Assembly (NCBI GenBank): GCA_020052645.1
Contig: JAGVOQ010000005.1
Span: forward strand, 1-47,102
Reading direction: 5' to 3'
Origin: Candidatus Omnitrophota bacterium
Lineage (GTDB): Bacteria > Omnitrophota > Gorgyraeia > Velamenicoccales > Velamenicoccaceae
Length of the DNA: 47,102 nucleotides
In this document: positions 39,134-47,102 of the stretch, piece after piece
Numbering within the stretch: position 1 is the stretch's first letter
Layout: every line of letters begins with the position of its first letter
Notes under the pieces: model-generated
The model's input: only the letters and a program-made list of their open reading frames with translations
The model's database searches: none
What the model was told of the DNA's origin: nothing
Translations under genes and position numbers: made by a program

Positions 39134-41215
39134 TTATTTTAACCCTAATACTTTATTGGCTATATCTCTAGGCACTTCCTGATAACAGAAAGGCTCCATT
39201 GTAAAAGACGCTCTTCCTTGAGTTAAAGACCGTATTATATTAGCATAATCAAAAACTTCTGCAAGAGGAACGTGACCACGAAGAACTCGCACGTTCCCTC
39301 GCTGCCCCATGGACATAAGCTTACCCCGACGAGAGTTAAAATCGCCGATGACTGTACCCATAAATTCTTCCGGCACAACGATCTCGATATCCATAATAGG
39401 CTCTAATAAAAACGATCCACCCTTTCTTAAACCATCCGTAAACGCAATGGAAGCAGCCATCTGAAAAGCGATTTCAGACGAATCCACTTCATGATACGAG
39501 CCATCAACCAGCGTCACCGCTACATCCGTAACCGGATAACTTCCCAGCACACCACTTTTCGCAGCCATAACGATTCCATTTTTTACCGACGGAATATATT
39601 CTCTTGGGATCGCGCCGCCTTTGAGCGTATCTTCAAAAGTAATACCAGCCCCGGGAACTTCCTGAGGCTCCATGGTTATAACAACATGGCCATACTGACC
39701 GCGTCCACCGGACTGCTGAATAAATTTACCGGTGATGTTAACTTTATTACGGATAGATTCACGATACGCTACTTGTGGTCTTCCGACAGTAGCCTCAACG
39801 TTAAATTCACGCAAAATTCTATCCACGGCAATTTCAAGATGCAATTGCCCCATCCCTGAAATAATTGTTTGCGCAGTCTCTGTGTTATATGTCACACGGA
39901 AAGACGGATCTTCATCCTGAAGTTTACGCAAAGCAAAAGCCAACTTTTCCTGATCCGCCTTTGTCTTTGTCTCAATAGCAAGGTCAACAACAGGCTCAGG
40001 AAATTTGATCGCTTCTAAAACAATAGGCTTATCTTCATGACACAAAGTATCGCCTGTTTTGGTTTCTTTCAAACCCACAAAAGCCACGATATCTCCGGCA
40101 CATGCCACATCGACCGTCTCCTGTTTATTAGCGTGCATACGAACAATTTTAGAAAGTCGTTCATTTTCTCTTTTGGAAGAATTATAGATCGTCTCGCCCG
40201 CCTTAACTTTTCCTGAATAAATACGTACAAAATTAAGACGTCCAACATAAGGATCACTCATCAATTTAAAACAAAATCCGCAAAAAGGAGCGTCTTGCGA
40301 AACTTGTCTCTCTTCATATTCACCGGACTCCGGTTCGAAACCTTTGATCACCGGCATATCGAGCGGCGAAGGCAAATAATCACAGACGGCATCCAAAACC
40401 AGCTGTATCCCTTTATTTTTTAACGATGACCCGCATAATATAGGGACAAATTTATTGGCGATAACTGTCGCGCGAATAGCTCTTTTTAATTCTTCTTTTG
40501 ATACAGGTTTCTCGTGAATATATAACTCCATAAGAGCATCGTCGCCTTCAGCAACCTTCTCAATTAAAAGATGTTTGGCCTGAGCGATTTTTTCCTTGTA
40601 TTCCGCCGGCGCTGGACCGCGAACTATTTTCTCGCCCTTTTCACCTTCGAATGAAAATATTTCTTCTTCGATAATATCAATGATCGCGCTAAAATTTTCT
40701 TCCGCGCCAACAGGAATTTGAATTGCAGCCGCATTCGCTCCGAGCTTCTGATGCATATCATCCAAAACGTTTTTGAAATCCGCGCCGACGCGATCCATCT
40801 TATTGGCAAACGCCAATCGCGGAACAGAATATTTATCCGCCTGACGCCAGACTGTTTCCGACTGAGGCTGTACACCTGCCACGGCGCAAAAAACAATAAC
40901 GGCACCATCTAAAACTTTTAGAGACCGCTCCACTTCGACCGTAAAATCCACGTGGCCGGGTGTATCAATGATATTGATCTGCAAATCATTCCAAAAACAC
41001 GATGTTGCCGCTGACATGATCGTGATACCGCGCTCCTGCTCCTGTACCATAAAATCCATCGTCGCTGTTCCGTCGTGCACTTCACCAACCTTATGAATCT
41101 TTTTGGTGTAAAAAAGCATGCGCTCCGTCGTCGTAGTCTTGCCCGCATCTATATGTGCTATAATTCCGATATTTCTTAATTTTTCTAGATTCATTTCCTT
41201 AACCGTTGTTTGCAT
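39134..41215 (-). CDS. fusA: Elongation factor G
   Basis: About 693 residues. The G domain has AHIDAGKTTTTERML, DTPGHVDFTVEVERS and ANKMDRVGADF; domains II to V follow, ending with TQGRASFTMEPFCYQEVP. It catalyses ribosomal translocation. The start is uncertain: ATG 41215 and ATG 41194 are both in frame and neither has a strong Shine-Dalgarno; the longer frame to 41245 begins with TTG inside rpsG. I use 41215. It follows rpsG in the standard str-operon order. Confidence 0.94.
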   Translation of the reverse strand: MQTTVKEMNLEKLRNIGIIAHIDAGKTTTTERMLFYTKKIHKVGEVHDGTATMDFMVQEQERGITIMSAATSCFWNDLQINIIDTPGHVDFTVEVERSLKVLDGAVIVFCAVAGVQPQSETVWRQADKYSVPRLAFANKMDRVGADFKNVLDDMHQKLGANAAAIQIPVGAEENFSAIIDIIEEEIFSFEGEKGEKIVRGPAPAEYKEKIAQAKHLLIEKVAEGDDALMELYIHEKPVSKEELKRAIRATVIANKFVPILCGSSLKNKGIQLVLDAVCDYLPSPLDMPVIKGFEPESGEYEERQVSQDAPFCGFCFKLMSDPYVGRLNFVRIYSGKVKAGETIYNSSKRENERLSKIVRMHANKQETVDVACAGDIVAFVGLKETKTGDTLCHEDKPIVLEAIKFPEPVVDLAIETKTKADQEKLAFALRKLQDEDPSFRVTYNTETAQTIISGMGQLHLEIAVDRILREFNVEATVGRPQVAYRESIRNKVNITGKFIQQSGGRGQYGHVVITMEPQEVPGAGITFEDTLKGGAIPREYIPSVKNGIVMAAKSGVLGSYPVTDVAVTLVDGSYHEVDSSEIAFQMAASIAFTDGLRKGGSFLLEPIMDIEIVVPEEFMGTVIGDFNSRRGKLMSMGQRGNVRVLRGHVPLAEVFDYANIIRSLTQGRASFTMEPFCYQEVPRDIANKVLGLK

Positions 41216-41225
41216 GCGTTTAAAA

Positions 41226-41696
41226 TTACCATCTAAAATGAGCAAAAGCCTTATTCGCTTCCGCCATTTTATGGGTATCGTCTCTCTTCTTTATGGCCGC
41301 ACCTTCGCCCTTATATCCCGCCAAAATCTCATCTGCGAGTCTATCCATCATGGGCTTTCCTTTTTTACTACGAGAATAATCTTTGATCCAGCGAAGCGCC
41401 AAAGAAATGCCGCGTTCCTGGGTCACTTCAATAGGAACCTGATATGTTGCGCCACCTACACGACGAGGCTTAACCTCTAATTTAGGCCTTATATTCTCTA
41501 ATGCTTTGTTAAAAACCTTTAAAGGCTCATCTTCAGGCACCCGTGTTTTTAAAATGTCAAAAGCGCCGTAAACAATACCCTCTGCCAAGGATTTCTTACC
41601 CCGAGTCATGATGATATTGATAAGCTTTGCGACAACTTTATTGTTGTATTTAGGGTCTGGAAGAATCTGTCTTTTAACTGCTTGTCTTCGTCTCAT
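41226..41696 (-). CDS. rpsG: Ribosomal protein S7
   Basis: 156 residues: [47 protein letters not shown], then [12 protein letters not shown] and the C-terminal [18 protein letters not shown]. Primary binder of the 16S 3' domain, at the mRNA exit and E site. The 108-base spacer from rpsL is full of hairpins. Confidence 0.97.
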   Translation of the reverse strand: MRRRQAVKRQILPDPKYNNKVVAKLINIIMTRGKKSLAEGIVYGAFDILKTRVPEDEPLKVFNKALENIRPKLEVKPRRVGGATYQVPIEVTQERGISLALRWIKDYSRSKKGKPMMDRLADEILAGYKGEGAAIKKRDDTHKMAEANKAFAHFRW

Positions 41697-41719
41697 GTAT
41701 TTTCCTCTTTTTTTATTTT

Positions 41720-41806
41720 ATCCAACACTAAAACTTCGTTGGATTTTTTTATCCAACACTAGAGCTTCGTCGGATAAATTGTTCTTAAAAATTTTAAGAA
41801 CAATTT
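41720..41806. repeat. Tandem hairpins and a 31-base palindrome (rpsL-rpsG spacer)
   Basis: Two similar hairpins in direct repeat: ATCCAAC..GTTGGAT (41720-41744) and ATCCAAC..GTCGGAT (41751-41775), both with ACTARARCTTC-type loops. They are followed by a perfect palindrome with a single central base: AAATTGTTCTTAAAA (41776-41790) against TTTTAAGAACAATTT (41792-41806), which includes the first bases of the rpsL stop codon. The repeat unit suggests local duplication. Confidence 0.7.
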
Positions 41807-42188
41807 ACTTCTTTCCGGCCTTAGGCCTCTTGGCTCCATACTTGGAACGAGATCTTCTGCGGTTAGCAACACCTGATGTATCCAAAGAACCTCGGACAAT
41901 ATGATAACGGACTCCCGGCAAATCTTTGACCCTGCCGCCACGCACAAGAACAATGGAATGCTCCTGCAAATTATGCCCTTCGCCGGGGATATAAGAAGTC
42001 ACTTCGATGCCCGTCGTCAACCTGACCCTGGCAATTTTTCGAAGAGCTGAATTCGGTTTCTTCGGCGTCATTGTCTTTACCTGCAAACACACACCTCTGC
42101 GCTGAGGGCAACCCTTAAGCGCGGGCGATTTTGATTTTTTATCCTTATGGCTACGACTAAACCGAATGAGCTGCTGAATCGTCGGCAT
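41805..42188 (-). CDS. rpsL: Ribosomal protein S12
   Basis: 127 residues: [41 protein letters not shown] and [32 protein letters not shown], containing the decoding-site lysines and the Asp modified in many bacteria. Controls decoding accuracy; the streptomycin-related lysine in TPKKPNS is wild-type. Its start overlaps the rpoC end by 32 bases. Confidence 0.97.
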   Translation of the reverse strand: MPTIQQLIRFSRSHKDKKSKSPALKGCPQRRGVCLQVKTMTPKKPNSALRKIARVRLTTGIEVTSYIPGEGHNLQEHSIVLVRGGRVKDLPGVRYHIVRGSLDTSGVANRRRSRSKYGAKRPKAGKK

Positions 42189-45100
42189 GTACTGCTTCTC
42201 CTTTTTGTGGAACTATCAATTCTTCTCTCGTTATTGTAATATCGCGATGGATCCTTAAACCCGTTCCCGCTGGGATCAAATGCCCAACAATGACGTTTTC
42301 TTTTAAACCAAAAAGCTCATCCCGTTTTCCAGAAGCCGCGGCATCTGTCAACACCTTGGTTGTCTCTTGAAAACTGGCGGCTGAAATAAAACTCTCAGTT
42401 GTAATAGAAGCTTTGGTGATACCTAATAATAACGGTGTCGCCGAAGCAGGCTTTCCGCCTTTTTTAATGACACGCTGATTTTCTTTCTGGAATCTCCAAC
42501 GATCAATCTGCTGAGCGGATAAAAATTCCGTATCTCCAGAGTCTTCGATCTTCACTTTTTTAAGCATCTGGCGAATAATAACCTCAATGTGCTTATCATT
42601 GATACGCACTCCCTGAAGACGATAGACTTCCTGAACTTCATTCACCAGATATTCCTGCAGCACTTTATCACCGCAGACTCTTAAAATATCCTGTAAGACA
42701 ACTGGCCCGTCGGTCAACTGCTGGCCAGCGCTTACGCGATCTCCTTTGTAAACATTGGGATGTTTGCCGTGAGGAATAACATATTCTCTCTTCATGCCTG
42801 TCGGAGAAACCACTAAAATCTGACGCTGGCCTTTTTTATTCTCACCGAATTCGACAAAGCCGTCAATTTCGGAAATGATAGCGGGATCTTTAGGACGACG
42901 CGCTTCAAATAATTCAGCCACTCGAGGCAAACCACCCGTGATATCTCTGGTCTTGCCACTAACACGCGGGATCTTGGCGATCAGTTCACCGGCGCCTATC
43001 TTCTGTCCGTCTTTCGACAAAATGTGCGCGCCGATAGGAATAGGATAAATCCCAACCACTTCTCCGGCGGTATCCAAAATAATGATCTGCGGATGAAAAT
43101 CAATCTTATGTTCAACGATGACGCGCTCAGAAATACCCGTTGTCGGGTTAAGTTCTTCGCGCATGCTCACGTTCTCTTTAATATCTTCATAGCGCACAAC
43201 ACCCGCCACTTCCGTTAAAATAGGAGAAGTATACGGATCCCAACGCGCAAAAATAAAACTCTTCGCAACCTCGCCGCCTTCAGCGATCGAGATAACAGTA
43301 CCCTGCGGGACAGCATAATGTTCCAATTCACGGCCTTGAGCGTCATTGATGCTGATCGCGCCGTTCCTATTCAATACAATAAAATCCTTATTCTTCTGAA
43401 CAATCCTTAAAGAATGATATTTCAAGAATCCCTTATTCTTAGATTTAATAAATGATTGTTCAACGATTCTTGACGCGGTACCACCGATGTGGAATGTTCT
43501 CATGGTCAACTGCGTACCCGGCTCACCGATACTTTGCGCCGCGATAATACCGACGGCAGTCCCTTTTTCGACAAGACCGTCACGAGCCAGATCTTTACCA
43601 TAGCATTTGGCGCAAATGCCGCGGTCCGATTCGCACGTTAAAACGCTGCGGATACGGATCTTTTCAATACCCATATGCTCAAGTATTTCAGCCTTTTCTT
43701 CCGTAATAAGTTCACCAGAAGCTACGACTGTTTCATCTGTAATGACATCCACGATATTATCCAAAGTCACGCGGCCAACAACCCTTTCTTTCAAAGAAAC
43801 AACCACTTCATCGCCTTCAATAATCGATGAAAGAGAAATTCCATTCAAAGTCCCGCAATCATCTTCCGTGATAATAACTTCCTGCGCGACGTCGACAAGA
43901 CGACGCGTCAGATATCCGGCATCGGCAGTCTTTAACGCCGTATCTGCCAAACCTTTTCTGGCGCCGTGAGTCGAAATAAAATATTCCAACACTGTCAACC
44001 CTTCGCGGAAACTTGCCGTAATCGGGTTTTCGATAATTTCACCTGAAGGTTTCGCCATCAAACCTCTCATACCAGCAAGCTGACGAACCTGTAAACGCGA
44101 ACCACGCGCTCCTGAATCCGCCATCATGAAGATAGGATTGAATGAATCCATTTTCTTAAAAACAAGATCCGAGACCTTGTCGGTTGTATGCGTCCAAATA
44201 TCGATGATCTTGTTATAACGTTCGCCGTCAGTAATAACACCTTTGCGGTATTGATCGTCTACTTTTGCCACTTCCTGCTTGGCTTCAGCAATACATTCTT
44301 TCTTCTCCTCGGGGATTTCCAAGTCATCGATAGCGATGGAAATACCGCCAAGCGTAGCATATTCAAACCCAAGCTCTTTTAAACTGTCCAAAAGCTTGAT
44401 CGTCGTATCATGGCCAAAACGCTTGTAGCAGGAGGTCACGATCTGACCAACGTTTTTCTTGTTCAATTCCAAATTCACAAAACCAAATTCCTTAGGCAGT
44501 CTTAAATTAAAAAGAACACGGCCGGCCGTCGTTTCAATAAGCATGCGGCCCGGTTTATGTTCATTTTTTTCAAAATCAAAATAACTAGGAATACGAACTT
44601 TCATCCTGGCGTGAAGCCCCAGCATGCCGTCATCCAAAGCGCTCTGCACTTCATCTCCATCAGAAAAAATGCGGCCTTCTCCTTTATCTTTGGGTTTAAT
44701 CTTTGATAAATAGTAAAGACCTAAAATGATATCCTGCGTAGGCGTTGTGATGGGCCTGCCGTCTGCCGGTGAGAACACGTTGTTGATCGAAAGCATCATC
44801 AGACGCGCTTCTAATTGCGCCTCCACACTCAAAGGCACGTGGACCGCCATCTGGTCACCGTCAAAGTCCGCGTTAAACGCCGTACATACTAAGGGATGGA
44901 TACGAATAGCTTTTCCTTCAACCAGCACCGGCTCAAATGCCTGAACGCTCAAGCGATGCAATGTCGGTGCGCGGTTCAATAAAACAGGGTGATCTTTAAT
45001 GACTTCGTCTAAAATATCCCAGACTTCGATCTTGGCGCGTTCAACCATTCTTTTGGCATGTTTGATGGTCTGTACAAAACCGCGCTCACGAAGTCTCTTA

Positions 45101-46245
45101 ATAATAAAAGGCTCGAATAATTCTAATGCCATAAGTTTAGGCAAACCGCACTGATGGAGTTTGAGCTCCGGCCCAACGACGATAACGCTACGACCGGAAT
45201 AATCCACGCGCTTACCCAATAAATTCTGTCTGAAGCGGCCTTGTTTACCTTTGAGCATATCCGAAAGAGATTTCAGCGGCCTGTTGCTAGAACCCAGGAC
45301 AGGACGGCCATGGCGGCCATTATCTAAAATTGCATCCACCGCTTCCTGAAGCATTCTTTTTTCATTGCGGATGATGATCTCCGGTGCGTATAAATCTAAA
45401 AGTTTTTTAAGTCTGTTGTTACGGTTGATCACGCGTCTATAAAGATCGTTTAAATCAGAAGTCGCAAACCTTCCGCCGTCTAACGGCACCAAAGGTCTTA
45501 AATCCGGCGGAATGACTGGAAGGGCTTCCAAAATCATCCACTCAGGTTTATTGCCGGATTTCTTGAAATCTTCAACAATCTTTAAAGTTTTTAAAATACG
45601 ACGCGCCGCCGTTCCTTCCTTGACTGTCTCGAGCTGTTTGTGCAACTTCTTCGACAGAAAATCAAGATCGATCTCTTTTAATAAATCCAAAACGGCCTCA
45701 GCGCCGATCTTGGCTTTAAACGCGGTCCCGTATTTTTCCAGTAATTCCTGGTATTGATCCTCAGGTAAAAGTTCACCTTTCTTTAAGCCCGTATCACCCG
45801 GATCAACAACAATATATTCTTCATAGTAAATAATTTTCTCTAAGTCGCGAAGGCTAATATCCAAAAGAGCGGAAATTCTGGAAGGGACAGCCTTAAAAAA
45901 CCAGATGTGTGTGACAGGCGCAGCCAATTCAATGTGCCCCATGCGTTCACGACGCACACTGGACCGGGCCACTTCAACACCGCAACGATCGCAGACGATA
46001 TTACGGAATTTGTTACCCTTATATTTTCCGCAATTACACTCCCAGTCCTTAACAGGTCCGAAAATCTTTTCACAAAAAAGACCGTCTTTCTCAGGCTTGA
46101 GTGTTCGGTAATTGATCGTTTCCGCTTTCCTCACTTCACCCTTAGACCAAGAACGTATGATCGTCGGTGAAGAAATCCGAATAGAAATACTATCAAACTG
46201 GGAAACTTCTTCGCTGGGATTTTTCGCTACATTTGTCTTTTTCAT
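42157..46245 (-). CDS. rpoC: RNA polymerase beta' subunit
   Basis: 1362 residues. The N-terminal zinc ribbon has Cys70, Cys72, Cys85 and Cys88; the catalytic NADFDGDQ places Asp460, Asp462 and Asp464 at the same numbers as in Escherichia coli. The bridge helix/trigger loop region includes [23 protein letters not shown] and [21 protein letters not shown], and the second zinc site is [13 protein letters not shown]. There is no large lineage insertion beyond ordinary loops. It follows rpoB immediately and overlaps rpsL, which links transcription and str-operon genes without a promoter gap. Confidence 0.98.
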   Translation of the reverse strand: MKKTNVAKNPSEEVSQFDSISIRISSPTIIRSWSKGEVRKAETINYRTLKPEKDGLFCEKIFGPVKDWECNCGKYKGNKFRNIVCDRCGVEVARSSVRRERMGHIELAAPVTHIWFFKAVPSRISALLDISLRDLEKIIYYEEYIVVDPGDTGLKKGELLPEDQYQELLEKYGTAFKAKIGAEAVLDLLKEIDLDFLSKKLHKQLETVKEGTAARRILKTLKIVEDFKKSGNKPEWMILEALPVIPPDLRPLVPLDGGRFATSDLNDLYRRVINRNNRLKKLLDLYAPEIIIRNEKRMLQEAVDAILDNGRHGRPVLGSSNRPLKSLSDMLKGKQGRFRQNLLGKRVDYSGRSVIVVGPELKLHQCGLPKLMALELFEPFIIKRLRERGFVQTIKHAKRMVERAKIEVWDILDEVIKDHPVLLNRAPTLHRLSVQAFEPVLVEGKAIRIHPLVCTAFNADFDGDQMAVHVPLSVEAQLEARLMMLSINNVFSPADGRPITTPTQDIILGLYYLSKIKPKDKGEGRIFSDGDEVQSALDDGMLGLHARMKVRIPSYFDFEKNEHKPGRMLIETTAGRVLFNLRLPKEFGFVNLELNKKNVGQIVTSCYKRFGHDTTIKLLDSLKELGFEYATLGGISIAIDDLEIPEEKKECIAEAKQEVAKVDDQYRKGVITDGERYNKIIDIWTHTTDKVSDLVFKKMDSFNPIFMMADSGARGSRLQVRQLAGMRGLMAKPSGEIIENPITASFREGLTVLEYFISTHGARKGLADTALKTADAGYLTRRLVDVAQEVIITEDDCGTLNGISLSSIIEGDEVVVSLKERVVGRVTLDNIVDVITDETVVASGELITEEKAEILEHMGIEKIRIRSVLTCESDRGICAKCYGKDLARDGLVEKGTAVGIIAAQSIGEPGTQLTMRTFHIGGTASRIVEQSFIKSKNKGFLKYHSLRIVQKNKDFIVLNRNGAISINDAQGRELEHYAVPQGTVISIAEGGEVAKSFIFARWDPYTSPILTEVAGVVRYEDIKENVSMREELNPTTGISERVIVEHKIDFHPQIIILDTAGEVVGIYPIPIGAHILSKDGQKIGAGELIAKIPRVSGKTRDITGGLPRVAELFEARRPKDPAIISEIDGFVEFGENKKGQRQILVVSPTGMKREYVIPHGKHPNVYKGDRVSAGQQLTDGPVVLQDILRVCGDKVLQEYLVNEVQEVYRLQGVRINDKHIEVIIRQMLKKVKIEDSGDTEFLSAQQIDRWRFQKENQRVIKKGGKPASATPLLLGITKASITTESFISAASFQETTKVLTDAAASGKRDELFGLKENVIVGHLIPAGTGLRIHRDITITREELIVPQKGEAVHADDSAAHSV

Positions 46246-47102
<857 letters not shown>

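Overview
The window looks like a contig from an uncultivated, moderately AT-rich Gram-negative-type bacterium. The gene content fits Candidatus Omnitrophota or a related PVC-neighbourhood lineage: single-domain GIY-YIG and GxxExxY genes, an EF-Tu with a four-cysteine insert, and a str-S10-spc-alpha cluster without rpmD. This assignment is an inference from content only and has moderate to low confidence. No tRNA, rRNA or CRISPR array was recognised. Almost every gene is on the minus strand, so transcription runs from high to low coordinates.

Layout, in transcription order from the right edge. (1) 47102-21572: one long translation/transcription cluster: rpoB (C-terminal end), rpoC, rpsL, rpsG, fusA, tuf, rpsJ, rplC, rplD, rplW, rplB, rpsS, rplV, rpsC, rplP, rpmC, rpsQ, rplN, rplX, rplE, rpsN (zinc type), rpsH, rplF, rplR, rpsE, rplO, secY, adk, map, infA, rpmJ, rpsM, rpsK, rpsD, rpoA, rplQ. 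It ends at a clear hairpin/T-tract terminator. (2) 21428-13224: central metabolism: a class I aminotransferase, a two-subunit aconitase-superfamily dehydratase split by pilT, an isocitrate-dehydrogenase-like enzyme, malate dehydrogenase and a dihydrolipoyl dehydrogenase. Together these suggest a 2-oxoglutarate/glutamate branch of the TCA cycle. (3) 13104-11582: lipB, a GxxExxY gene and a free-standing lipoyl domain. (4) 11235-3894: a type II fatty-acid/polyketide-like cluster: a ketosynthase homologue that has lost all three catalytic residues (chain-length-factor-like), ketoreductase, acyl carrier protein, dehydratase, active ketosynthase, thioester-reductase-like SDR and a phytoene-desaturase-like flavoenzyme. 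(5) 3351-1: a 7TM/GAF sensor kinase, a toxin-antitoxin pair with its own promoter/operator, and the end of a second histidine kinase on the plus strand.

The most unusual content is in the spacers. A family of composite, BIME-like elements sits between same-strand genes, including inside the ribosomal operon. A full element has two hairpins in mirror orientation around an inner inverted repeat. Each hairpin has a locus-specific but self-complementary foot, then a symmetric two-base internal loop (GA opposite GA on one strand, TC opposite TC on the other), then a stem that often contains an ATAACTTAYG-like segment. The outer foot commonly overlaps the stop codon of the gene before it or abuts the ribosome binding site of the gene after it. 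In three elements the inner inverted repeat is opened by a GIY-YIG nuclease gene (two intact, one frameshifted); in at least three others the same repeat is closed with only a few bases in the loop. Other spacers hold degenerate exact-period-7 tandem repeats, CACAGAT arrays and additional hairpins.
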